Below, piece after piece: positions 26,867 through 35,443 of a stretch of DNA of 64,000 nt. The notes beneath the pieces were generated by a model. The model was given only the letters and a program-made list of their open reading frames with translations. It searched no databases and was not told the DNA's origin. Origin of the DNA: Pseudomonas guangdongensis (lineage in GTDB: Bacteria; Pseudomonadota; Gammaproteobacteria; Pseudomonadales; Pseudomonadaceae); the NCBI RefSeq assembly GCF_900105885.1, contig NZ_LT629780.1, forward strand, positions 310,001 through 374,000, in the 5' to 3' direction. A program made the position numbers and the translations under genes. The stretch's first letter is position 1. Every line of letters starts with the position of its first letter.

Positions 26867-27727
26867 CTAACCGCGCTGCTGGTGCATACGACGCACCAGC
26901 TCGACCCAGTCCGGCGCCACATAGCCGGTGGCCGCGCGGAAGCGCGAACCATCCAGCGAGCGGTCGATTACCAGCGCGTCATCCGGACGAATCTCGATTG
27001 ACTTGCCGTACTGCGCAGCCACCAGGCTGAGCAGCCGGAACTTGTCGATCGGCTCGGCGGCGACATGATACAGGCCATTGAGCTGCGGGTGCGCAAGCAC
27101 GAAGTCCTTCATCACCCGCGCCAGCTCCACCGTCGGCAGGCCGGAGAAGATCGCCTTAGTGAACCCCCTGACGCTGCCCTGCTGCGCCAGGAACCAGTCC
27201 ACCAGCGCGTTGCTCGAACCTAGCTCGTGGCCGATGATCGAGGTACGCAGGGTAATAGCATGCGGCAGCTCATGCAGCTCGCCGATGTACTTGGACTTGC
27301 CATAGAGATCTTCCGCGTCCGATGGATCGCTCTCCAGATACATACCCTTGCGCCCGGAAAACACGCAGTCGGTGCTGACATGGATCAGCCGCGCGCCACC
27401 CAACTCGCACAGCCGCGCCAGCCGGTGCGGCAACATGGCATTGATAGGCAGCGCGGTGAGCGGGTCCTTGGCATCGGCCAGCTGCTTGATCAGCCCGACA
27501 CAGTTGATGACAACGTCCGGGCGTACTTTGCCCAAGACCGCAACGAGCGCGTCCTGGTCAAGCACGTCTACACCGCTAAGCAGACGTTCCTGGCTCTGTT
27601 GCGGGAAGTTCCGCAGCGCAGCACCACTGCGCACGGTACCCCATGTCTCATGCCCTGCATCGGCAGAGAACGCGCGAAACACGGCGCTGCCGAGCATGCC
27701 GGTTACACCCAGAATCAAAATCTTCAT
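26867..27727 (-). CDS. wbjC: WbjC/FnlB-type NAD(P)-dependent reductase
   Basis: 286 aa RmlD-like reductase: LGVTGMLGSAVFRAF for NAD(P) binding, STDCVFSGRKGMY, and Tyr/Lys in DLYGKSKYIGEL. It acts after WbjB in UDP-L-FucNAc synthesis. Gene order here is wbjC-wbjB-wbjD in transcription, not the wbjB-C-D order known from O11. The ATG lies only 28 bp from the IS630 end, with AAAGGA still present between them, so the ribosome-binding site survived the insertion. Confidence 0.85.
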   Translation of the reverse strand: MKILILGVTGMLGSAVFRAFSADAGHETWGTVRSGAALRNFPQQSQERLLSGVDVLDQDALVAVLGKVRPDVVINCVGLIKQLADAKDPLTALPINAMLPHRLARLCELGGARLIHVSTDCVFSGRKGMYLESDPSDAEDLYGKSKYIGELHELPHAITLRTSIIGHELGSSNALVDWFLAQQGSVRGFTKAIFSGLPTVELARVMKDFVLAHPQLNGLYHVAAEPIDKFRLLSLVAAQYGKSIEIRPDDALVIDRSLDGSRFRAATGYVAPDWVELVRRMHQQRG

Positions 27728-27755
27728 ATCTATCCTTTAACTTCGGATTGTCTTA

Positions 27756-28861
27756 TTAATCCGGCAACCCAATACCCCAAATCATGCTGCATACGCGATT
27801 TTGGGATGTCGGAAGTAGGAACGAATCCGCTCGGGCTTTGATTGAAGGCGCCGCATGACCGAGCGGACTCGGCCTTCCAACGCATCCCGACTTTTCAAAC
27901 TTGGCCCGCTGCGCACCTGATGCTTGAGATCGCCATTCAGGTATTCGTCCGGGTTGAGCTCGGGGGCGTAGGCGGGCAGAAAGAACACCTCAATCCGTTC
28001 GCGCCGCCCCTCCAGCCAGGCTTTGACCTTCTTGCTGTGGTGCACGCGCAGGTTGTCCAAGACCAGGAAGACCTTGCGCCCGCTGGTATCCCGGATCAGT
28101 CGCCCCAGGAAGCGGATCAGCACGACCGCTGTCATGGTTTCCCGGTACAGCATGAAGCGCAGCTTGCCCCGGTTGGTCACCGTCGAAATCATGTTCGTGG
28201 CAAAGCGGCTTCCGCTGACTTCGCGTACGGGCGTCCGCCCTGCCGGGGCGTAGCTGCGCCCTGCATGACTGTCGCTGCGCAGGCCGGTTTCATCGCCCCA
28301 GTGGATCTCGCCGCCCTCGGCCTTGGCGCGCTGCTCGATCTTCGGATACTCGGTTTCCAGCCAGCGCTTTATCGCCTCGGGCTTCTGCTGGTAGGCGCGC
28401 TTCAACGGGCGTTGTGGGGTATAGCCCCAACGCTTGAGGTATTCACCGACTGTCCGGATAGGCATCTGAAAGCCGCAGTGCAGGGCGATCAGGGCGCGCA
28501 CCGCATCACGCGTCCAGAGCGCGAAGTCCAGCTTCAACTGATCCGGCATGGTGTCGAGCAACAGGGTGCGAATCAGTGACTCCTGCTCGGAGGACAGGCT
28601 GCGTCGCTCCCCCGGCAGCGATCCGCGCTGGCCACCTTCGATCGCGGCCTCTTTGCCCTGGTGCTCCGCGATCGCGACCCAATGCGCCACCGTGCGCAGA
28701 TGAACGCCAACGGCTTCGCCGATGGCTCTGTAGGTATACCCCTGCTCGCGCATGCGTAGGGCGATAGCGCGTTTTTCGCGCTGTTCCAAGGGGCTGAGGC
28801 TTCGTGCGTCGCTGGTCATGGTGAAAAACGCTGATTATGCCCTATTGTATTGCCGGATTAA
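27756..28861 (-). mobile_element. IS630-family insertion sequence, complete
   Basis: 1106 bp with terminal inverted repeats beginning TTAATCCGGCAA at both ends (27756 inward and 28861 inward), then partly matching CAATA. It is flanked by TA on each side (27754-27755 and 28862-28863), the expected IS630 target duplication. It contains one intact transposase gene in the direction of the O-antigen operon. Confidence 0.92.
27782..28819 (-). CDS. IS630-family transposase
   Basis: 345 aa. The N-terminal helix-turn-helix region (MREQGYTYRAIGEAVGVH) is followed by a winged-helix linker and a DDE catalytic domain with HWGDETGLRSD, VFLVLDNLRVHHSKKV and PAYAPELNPDEYLNGDLK. Catalytic Asp, Asp and Glu are all present, so the element is potentially active. 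It sits between the wzx-like gene and wbjC and may reduce downstream expression. Confidence 0.95.
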   Translation of the reverse strand: MTSDARSLSPLEQREKRAIALRMREQGYTYRAIGEAVGVHLRTVAHWVAIAEHQGKEAAIEGGQRGSLPGERRSLSSEQESLIRTLLLDTMPDQLKLDFALWTRDAVRALIALHCGFQMPIRTVGEYLKRWGYTPQRPLKRAYQQKPEAIKRWLETEYPKIEQRAKAEGGEIHWGDETGLRSDSHAGRSYAPAGRTPVREVSGSRFATNMISTVTNRGKLRFMLYRETMTAVVLIRFLGRLIRDTSGRKVFLVLDNLRVHHSKKVKAWLEGRRERIEVFFLPAYAPELNPDEYLNGDLKHQVRSGPSLKSRDALEGRVRSVMRRLQSKPERIRSYFRHPKIAYAA

Positions 28862-28863
28862 TA

Positions 28864-29004
28864 GGCTATGTACGAAAAGTCAGTTTGCCTTGAGCAACAA
28901 GATAAAAACAGCTCCGAAAAGGCATCCAGACCCCCAGAAACCGATCATTTACTGATCACTTTTGAAGTCTCTCAAATCCGGTTCAGGACTTTTCGTACAG
29001 AGCC
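28864..29004. mobile_element. MITE-like 141-bp element with 17-bp terminal inverted repeats
   Basis: GGCTATGTACGAAAAGT (28864-28880) and ACTTTTCGTACAGAGCC (28988-29004) are inverted repeats with one mismatch. TA lies directly outside each end (28862-28863 and 29005-29006). No ORF is present. This is the form of a non-autonomous TA-targeting element or an IS remnant. The IS630 copy has apparently inserted in its left TA. Its right end contributes the last base of the stop codon of the flippase gene. Confidence 0.7.
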
Positions 29005-30485
29005 TAACGACGCCCCGAAAAACTTGCCAATCTGAGCTTAAAGCGCTCGAACAGTTGCCGAGCGAAGAGTCGCTCGTCAGAACGCATGATCAGAAAACTG
29101 AACAGTAATGCTGGAAAAATCAGTATGAAATGCCAGGAATAGAGCTCTCGATCGCTCCAGCAAAGCCAGGCGGTGAGGGCCACCATTACAATTCCACCGA
29201 ACCAGTACAAAAGCCTTCTGCCCTCCAATGCCACGCCATGACAAGTCAACAGACGCCACGTCAGGAATGCAAGATAGAACACATAACTCACCAAATAAGC
29301 AAAACCAACCCACTCCAGCCCATGCGATAACAGCAACAACGACATCGCCATGAAAATGATACTCCAAAGACCTTCAGCCAGCGCGAAGCCCTTCATATCG
29401 GCTCGCGCTACCAGTGCCGTAGAAATAACCCAACCCAAGACCCTGACAAAATCCCCTATGAGGACCCAGCGCAGTACATTTAGAGAGGGGAGAAACTCAT
29501 GACTGAACAGCACGAAAACGATCAATGGCTTCATGACTACCAGGCAGGTAATCAGTGGCAGGGAAATCAACAGAGAAAAATGAAACGCCTTGGCGAGCGC
29601 CGAGTGCATCTCATCGCCGGCGCCTACCTGACTAAGCTCCGGTAACAGGTAACTCTGCAATGAAGTCAGAAACAGAGCCAGATACATGGCACTGATACTC
29701 CAGGCAGCATCAAACTGCCCCGCGCCTTCCAGTCCATAGAGCCGCACAATATAACTACGCACGATCAAAACGCTGCCAAGCGTCAGGAACAAGGACAGCA
29801 ATGAAGGCAACGCCACTCGCAAAAACCGCACGGTAGCGTTCCAGGTAGCGCCACTCGGCGCAACCGCCGTCAAGCCTTGAAAATACCCCTGACGGCGCAC
29901 GAAGATGAACGCAGCAATCAACCCGAGCAGAGGCCCACCGGCAAGCAGCAGAACCATGATATTTGGGTATCCGCGAGCGTAGACTAAACCAATGGGCAGA
30001 GCGACCAGCGCAGCTCCCAAGCCTGTCAGCATGGTGACGATGCTCAATGCACCGAATTGCATTTCAGCAGTCAATACGCCCCGAAAGAAGAACAGCAGTG
30101 CCCCGAGAACAATAGGGATCACCAGCCAGCGAATAGCAGAAGCGTGCTCACCTGCAAAAATCCAGGCGGCGATGAAGTCCGCGAAGATCAATATGGCTGC
30201 TGAGAGCAAAAGACTGGCCAGTACAAACACATAGAAGGACGACAAAAAGAACTGCCGCTTGGCCACGCCCTGATGACTGCTCAAGCCCTGAACAACCGCG
30301 TTCTGTCCACCTATCGACGCGACTGACGAGAGCATTTGCTGCAAATGCCGCAACACCGAGTACAACCCGACGCCGGCAGGCCCCGTCAATACCGCCAGCA
30401 ACTTGACGGCAACCGCCCCAAGCAACAGACCGAAAAATTGCCCAACGGCAGTCTTTAATGTAGACACCGCCATGCCTGGCTTCAT
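29004..30485 (-). CDS. wzx: Wzx-type O-antigen flippase (promoter-distal copy)
   Basis: 493 aa polytopic MOP-superfamily protein with about 12 hydrophobic segments, starting MKPGMAVSTLKTAVGQFFGLLLG. It moves lipid-linked O units across the inner membrane. The ATG overlaps the stop of the wzy-like gene (ATGA). The stop TAG is made of the TA target and the first base of the MITE-like element, so the original C-terminus may have been a little different. Length is normal, so function is probably kept. It is one of two flippase genes in this locus. Confidence 0.85.
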   Translation of the reverse strand: MKPGMAVSTLKTAVGQFFGLLLGAVAVKLLAVLTGPAGVGLYSVLRHLQQMLSSVASIGGQNAVVQGLSSHQGVAKRQFFLSSFYVFVLASLLLSAAILIFADFIAAWIFAGEHASAIRWLVIPIVLGALLFFFRGVLTAEMQFGALSIVTMLTGLGAALVALPIGLVYARGYPNIMVLLLAGGPLLGLIAAFIFVRRQGYFQGLTAVAPSGATWNATVRFLRVALPSLLSLFLTLGSVLIVRSYIVRLYGLEGAGQFDAAWSISAMYLALFLTSLQSYLLPELSQVGAGDEMHSALAKAFHFSLLISLPLITCLVVMKPLIVFVLFSHEFLPSLNVLRWVLIGDFVRVLGWVISTALVARADMKGFALAEGLWSIIFMAMSLLLLSHGLEWVGFAYLVSYVFYLAFLTWRLLTCHGVALEGRRLLYWFGGIVMVALTAWLCWSDRELYSWHFILIFPALLFSFLIMRSDERLFARQLFERFKLRLASFSGRR

Positions 30486-31846
30486 TTATCACCACCAGCT
30501 TGAGTAATAGCGGGCGAGGTGGCTTGCCTTTCACAAAGCAGAAAAGCCAGCACCACATAGATGAAGAGTCCGCCACTGAGTAGCGTCGCGGTCAGTGAAC
30601 TCACAGATGCAACAAAGAAACAAACAACACTCGACACCATCAAGACCCGACTACCAGAGGAAAATATACAGGCTGCACAAAATGTAAAGATGAGACAGTA
30701 CACCACCACACCAGCCCATCCAAACGCTAGTTTTGCATCGACAAAGAAAACAGTATTGGATGCACCAGTACCACCGGGTGAGGCGCCAAACTCATACACA
30801 TAAACCATTTTCTCAAGCAGCATTTTAGGCTCACCATAAAGATGATGAATAAAACTAACCGAGCGCCCTAGAGTAAGTTTCCCGTCGAGTACTGTTTGAT
30901 GGAAACCTAGCCAGTCATAAGCCGTTACGTAGGGAATCCATATGATTCGATTCACCAAAATATATAATTTTCCAGAAACGTGACTCGCATCAACCGTGAC
31001 TTGCCCAACCCCGAAATTATCTTGAATCAAGTTCGGCAAAAAGAAACGCCCCGGCCGCCCCATAGGTTCTTGGATAGGCATGTCTGGAGGAATAGAAACC
31101 TGCTGGGCTGAAAAATCATCGCCCCCCCCACCCACGCTCCCTGACTGTGAATCCCCAATCCCGCCCATAGCCAGAATAGTCATTACACCAATACTTGCTA
31201 ACATTAAAATGACTGTAGCAAGTACGCTGGACCAGCGCTTCGCAGAAAAAAAATAAAGCATACAGGGCAGGAAAATATAAACAGGTGCAACCTTTTCTAG
31301 CGACAACATCGAAAAAATAAGCAGCGCCACCAAAAGCCAGTATCTGAGTCTGGAATTGAAAGCGAATGCAGCTACCAAAACCAGCGGCATTACAGAGCGC
31401 CCTAAAATAAAAACCGCATACCTAAGCAGACTTTCATAACCCTCCAACCCCGCCAAAAACTGACCGCGAGCCTGCGCAATTTCCATCAATGTACCGCCCT
31501 TGAGCGCCACGACCAAAGGCACAGCATCGGCTAGGTATACGGCATAACCGAGACTCGCCGCGTATATACAAACCGCTACAACCGACAGGCGATACCAAAA
31601 CACATTCGAGACGCTAATTAAATGAGAAGACTTTTCTGCCAAAAACAAAAACATCTTCGAAAAAAAACCATAAGAGCATAAATAAATAAAAGAAAACAAA
31701 ACAACTAAAAACAAAAGCTCAACCGCTTCTCGATCACGAAACAATATCAAACCGAGCAATACAGCCGGAAAGTAAATAAGCCCAACCAGCAAAACAGGAA
31801 GGGCTTTAAACCCCACTAAAAAATTATTCAAGAGACGCCTTCCCAT
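30482..31846 (-). CDS. wzy: Wzy-like O-antigen polymerase (membrane protein)
   Basis: 454 aa with about 11-12 predicted membrane segments and a large hydrophilic loop in the second half (about residues 235-345, starting GGIGDSQSGSVGGGGDD). This is the topology of Wzy polymerases, which join O units in the periplasm. Sequence is poorly conserved in this family, so the call rests on topology and its place next to a flippase gene. AT content is higher than in housekeeping genes. ATG at 31846 chosen over the GTG one codon earlier. Confidence 0.7.
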   Translation of the reverse strand: MGRRLLNNFLVGFKALPVLLVGLIYFPAVLLGLILFRDREAVELLFLVVLFSFIYLCSYGFFSKMFLFLAEKSSHLISVSNVFWYRLSVVAVCIYAASLGYAVYLADAVPLVVALKGGTLMEIAQARGQFLAGLEGYESLLRYAVFILGRSVMPLVLVAAFAFNSRLRYWLLVALLIFSMLSLEKVAPVYIFLPCMLYFFSAKRWSSVLATVILMLASIGVMTILAMGGIGDSQSGSVGGGGDDFSAQQVSIPPDMPIQEPMGRPGRFFLPNLIQDNFGVGQVTVDASHVSGKLYILVNRIIWIPYVTAYDWLGFHQTVLDGKLTLGRSVSFIHHLYGEPKMLLEKMVYVYEFGASPGGTGASNTVFFVDAKLAFGWAGVVVYCLIFTFCAACIFSSGSRVLMVSSVVCFFVASVSSLTATLLSGGLFIYVVLAFLLCERQATSPAITQAGGDK

Positions 31847-31884
31847 CACTTAAAAAATAAAAAACAGAAAAAGCCAATCAACAC

Positions 31885-33093
31885 TCATGACAATAACCGA
31901 ACCAGGTTTTTCACCTGTGACGGCATATCAAAATTCACGTCAAAGTAGTCTCGACCCGATTTTCCCATGGCCTCACGCTCAGCTACACCGAGTGCATGCA
32001 GACGGCGAATGTTTTCCACCAACGGCAACACCTCCTCGGCCGCCGACGTCAATCCAGCACCGGCCTCTGAGACAACCCGCGCGCCCTCCCCATTGATGCT
32101 TGCAAGAATCGGCCGACCTGCGGCCAGATACGCCTGGATCTTACTCGGCACTGTTTGTGCAAAAGCTTCGTTATCGTTGAGCGAGACAAGTAGCGCAGAC
32201 GATTTTTCAAAAATTTTTGGCATCGCTTGCGGCGCAAAGCGTCCGGCCAGAATGAGGTTATTCAAGTCGAGGGCCTGCTGTTGGGACTTGAGCCACGCTA
32301 GGCGGCTTCCGCTACCCACAATGACCAGCCGCACCTGAACATCATCTCGCAAGTGCACGGCTGCTTGCACAAGGGTATCCAAAGCCTGTGCGGTTCCCAG
32401 ATTGCCGGCAAAAACAACACAAAAATACTGGTCGAGCAGTTCGCTAAGTTCGGCTGGAATAGGCTCCCGATCCACAGGCGAGTTAGCATCCATGGAGTTA
32501 GGGTAATAAACAATTTTCTCGCGATCCGCGTATCGCGAGACCGGTTCAAAAAAGGCACGCGATTGCACCAACAAGATATCGCAGAAGCGATAGATACCTC
32601 TTACCAACCATCCCACTGCCCTGAGCACATGAGGATTACTGATAAAGCCAGTGGCCTTGAGGCTTTCCGGCCACAGATCCTGAACCCACAAAGCAAGTTT
32701 TGCCTTCTTCAGCCACTTCAGTGGGATTGCAGGGATTGCCTGCAAGATAGGCGACGGTGCGAAAACCAGAATCGCGTCGAACTCTCGCTTGCGCAGCATC
32801 CAGGGTAGAAACAACAAACCCGCCAGGACAAACGACAGGTAATTGAGTATCAGGTTTTTCGCCCCGCCCTCGCCTCGCGGCCAAAGCGGCACTCGAAGCA
32901 CATCGATCTTCCCGAGATAGCACTCGTACTGCGTCCCTTTGGCACTGTAACCATCGAAAATTTTGCCATCCGGGTAGTTGGGTTTACCGGTAGATACGAC
33001 GACTTCATGACCCTGCTCATAGAGAGTGCGTACAATGTCGTTGATAATGAAACTTTCCGGCCAAAAATATTGGGAAAGAACGAGAATCTTCAT
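31885..33093 (-). CDS. WbuB/WbjE-like glycosyltransferase (GT4)
   Basis: 402 aa starting MKILVLSQYFWPESFIINDI, the usual start of WbuB-type enzymes. GT-B fold; the C-terminal half has FAGNLGTAQALDTLVQAA, GSGSRLAWLKSQ and PSKIQAYLAAGRPILASING with the Glu region of GT4. WbuB transfers L-FucNAc in other O-antigen systems, which suits the UDP-L-FucNAc genes downstream. Start chosen at 33093; the open frame extends 18 codons upstream without support. Confidence 0.85.
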   Translation of the reverse strand: MKILVLSQYFWPESFIINDIVRTLYEQGHEVVVSTGKPNYPDGKIFDGYSAKGTQYECYLGKIDVLRVPLWPRGEGGAKNLILNYLSFVLAGLLFLPWMLRKREFDAILVFAPSPILQAIPAIPLKWLKKAKLALWVQDLWPESLKATGFISNPHVLRAVGWLVRGIYRFCDILLVQSRAFFEPVSRYADREKIVYYPNSMDANSPVDREPIPAELSELLDQYFCVVFAGNLGTAQALDTLVQAAVHLRDDVQVRLVIVGSGSRLAWLKSQQQALDLNNLILAGRFAPQAMPKIFEKSSALLVSLNDNEAFAQTVPSKIQAYLAAGRPILASINGEGARVVSEAGAGLTSAAEEVLPLVENIRRLHALGVAEREAMGKSGRDYFDVNFDMPSQVKNLVRLLS

Positions 33094-33109
33094 AGGTAAC
33101 AAGAGGGAC

Positions 33110-34219
33110 TCAATCAATGATCCTGGCAACGTGATCGGCAATGGCAAGGCTGGCAGTTAACCCCGGAGACTCTATCCCATAAAGGTTGACCAGTCCGGGT
33201 AGGCCGTGAGTTTTTGGCCCTTGTATCAGGAAATCTTCAGCGGGTTGTCCTGGCCCGGAGAGTTTAGGGCGAATGCCGCAGTAACCTGGCGTAAGTCGCT
33301 GTGGATCAAGCCCCGGGAAATATCGTTGGATCGCAATGGCAAAATCACTTCTTAGTACTTCTTCGACTTGATAGTCGAGGGTATCGGTCCAGGCAACATC
33401 CGGCCCGAATTTCACTTGCCCGCCCATATCGAGCGTTGCATGCACTCCAAGGCCCGCCGTATTCACATCTGGCATCGGGTACACAAGACGCGAAAATGGT
33501 GACCGCCCGCTGTAAGAAAAATAGCGTCCCCGGCACCACTGGGTTTGCGGTACATGACGCGCCTCAAGGCCGTCGATGTTCGACGCCAGTTGACTGGAAA
33601 ACAGCCCTGCTGCGTTTATCACCCGATGCACGCCCACAGAGAAAGGCTCACCACAGCTCTCCCCTTCCACCAGCCAGTACGCGCCATTGTGCTGTAACCG
33701 CGAGACTCGAGTCGCGAGTACCAGATCCGCACCGTGCCGTTGCGCGTCACCGAGCAAGGACTGCAAGTAGGCATGGCTATCGATAATACCGGTATCTACC
33801 GAAAGCAAAGCTGCCACGCCGGCGACCGCTGGTTCCATTTGACGAAGTTGTGCCGCACTGACTTCCAGCAATGAGTCCACACCGGACTGCACCGCATTCT
33901 TTTGAAGGGCTTCTAGCGCCGCGATTTCATCCGGGCTCACCGCAACCAGCAATTTACCGATCCGCCGATGCTCGACGTGATGGTCCTCGCACCAGCGATA
34001 CAGCAAATGACGTCCTTCCATACACAGACGCGCCTTCAACGAGGTAGGCGAGTAGTAAATGCCCGCGTGAATGACTTCCGAATTGCGGCTGGACGTATGC
34101 GAGCCAATCCAGCGCTCCTCTTCAACCACCAGCACACTATGCCCGGAGCGTGCCAGGCGCGAAGCGCAGGCCAACCCGATGACACCGGCGCCGATGACGA
34201 GACAATCGTAAGAGCCCAT
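33110..34219 (-). CDS. FAD-dependent oxidoreductase (LhgO/DAO family)
   Basis: 369 aa. The N-terminal dinucleotide-binding motif is VIGAGVIGLACASRLARSGH with VLVVEEE following, then SSRNSEVIHAGIYY, INAAGLFS and a C-terminal YGIESPGLTASLAIAD. This resembles L-2-hydroxyglutarate oxidase and related D-amino-acid-oxidase-type enzymes. Such an oxidase is unusual inside an O-antigen operon. Its substrate could be a hydroxy-acid or an amino substituent, but this is not shown. Spacing of 16 and 21 bp to its neighbours says it belongs to the operon. Confidence 0.8.
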   Translation of the reverse strand: MGSYDCLVIGAGVIGLACASRLARSGHSVLVVEEERWIGSHTSSRNSEVIHAGIYYSPTSLKARLCMEGRHLLYRWCEDHHVEHRRIGKLLVAVSPDEIAALEALQKNAVQSGVDSLLEVSAAQLRQMEPAVAGVAALLSVDTGIIDSHAYLQSLLGDAQRHGADLVLATRVSRLQHNGAYWLVEGESCGEPFSVGVHRVINAAGLFSSQLASNIDGLEARHVPQTQWCRGRYFSYSGRSPFSRLVYPMPDVNTAGLGVHATLDMGGQVKFGPDVAWTDTLDYQVEEVLRSDFAIAIQRYFPGLDPQRLTPGYCGIRPKLSGPGQPAEDFLIQGPKTHGLPGLVNLYGIESPGLTASLAIADHVARIID

Positions 34220-34240
34220 ATCGCGAGTGCCTTGTCTAAA

Positions 34241-35443
34241 TCAGGATTTGGAAAGAAGACGCCGGTAAAGGTCGTGCATCAACTGCGCATTGGCTTCGAT
34301 CACAAAGTTTTCCTCTGCCCACTGGCGAGCCTGGCGACCCAGTGTCTGGCGGAAGACGTGGTCCTCTGCCAAACGCTGCAAGGCATCGGCAAGCAGCTCC
34401 GGGTCGGGATGCGGGATCGCCAGTCCGGTCACTTCGTGTAACAGCGCGTCCGGCATAGGATCTGTCAACGCTACCACGCTTGGAATCGAATAGAACGCCG
34501 CCTCGAATACCGGTCGGCCAGCAGCATCCAAGTGAGAGGGAAAACAGAGAATATCGAGCTGCGGATACAACGACCTGACGTCTGCAATGAACCCCAGCAT
34601 ACGGACCTGTACCTGCAATCCGTAATCGCTGATCATCTGCTCCACGTTGGCACACACGTCATCGGCAAAACCCAACTTGCGCAGCGCCCATGCCTTCAAC
34701 CCTGTGAGCTTACGAGCGTTTTCCCCGGCTATCAGACACTCGATGTTGACCTTGCGCGCCTTCAGAATGCGCATCGCCTCGATCAGCTCATAAATGCCTT
34801 TGAGCGGAATCAGAACGCCGAGAAAACCGACACGTACGGGGTCATCGGCGCGGCGCGCAGACAGAGTCTGTACGTCGTTTTCAATTCCCAGGCCGTTGTG
34901 CACGATACTCAGGGGCAAGTCTGTCGGTAGTGTTGCTGCGACCGTATGATCGATCGCCACAACCGCGTCTGCATGACGTCGCAGCCAGGCATTGACCAGC
35001 CGGGTACGCAAGCCGGACCCGGGCGCGCGCTGCAGGGAGCGCACATGCACAAGCATCGGCACCCGCAACAGCCATTTGGCGAAAATGGCCAAGGGCAGCA
35101 ATGTCACTTCGTTAACGTGCAACAAATCGAACTTCTCGTGGCGTAAATGCCAGAACGCAGCCAATGAAAACGGCAGCAAAAAGATCTCTCGCAGCAAGAT
35201 AATCCAGCGAAGACGGCGATAGTGGCTGAAACGCGTATTGTCGAACTGGCTCAGCCCTTTGACCTTGCGCACATCCATGCCCGCTTTAACAAAAGCCTCG
35301 CAAACCGGACCGTCAGGGGTCACGACCGTGCCCTGCACACCCAGCGAGTGCAATCGGGTGAACAGCTCGATAAGGCTCTTTGAAGCACCACCGAATGCCG
35401 CGGCCGGATGCAGATAAAGCACCCGTGGTAATGAATCATTCAT
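34241..35443 (-). CDS. Glycosyltransferase family 4
   Basis: 400 aa GT-B enzyme. The N-terminus LYLHPAAAFGGASKSLIELF has the glycine-rich acceptor loop; the C-terminal domain has VGFLGVLIPLKGIYELIEAM and HLDAAGRPVFEAAFYSIPSV, close to the EX7E motif of GT4 enzymes. Donor and acceptor sugars are not deducible. It overlaps the upstream asnB-like gene by 4 nt. Confidence 0.85.
   Translation of the reverse strand: MNDSLPRVLYLHPAAAFGGASKSLIELFTRLHSLGVQGTVVTPDGPVCEAFVKAGMDVRKVKGLSQFDNTRFSHYRRLRWIILLREIFLLPFSLAAFWHLRHEKFDLLHVNEVTLLPLAIFAKWLLRVPMLVHVRSLQRAPGSGLRTRLVNAWLRRHADAVVAIDHTVAATLPTDLPLSIVHNGLGIENDVQTLSARRADDPVRVGFLGVLIPLKGIYELIEAMRILKARKVNIECLIAGENARKLTGLKAWALRKLGFADDVCANVEQMISDYGLQVQVRMLGFIADVRSLYPQLDILCFPSHLDAAGRPVFEAAFYSIPSVVALTDPMPDALLHEVTGLAIPHPDPELLADALQRLAEDHVFRQTLGRQARQWAEENFVIEANAQLMHDLYRRLLSKS

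Noticed and set aside
26755..26952. Extended N-terminus for the wbjB product
   Set aside because: The upstream residues are unlike the family, and the ATG at 26754 has a good ribosome-binding site.
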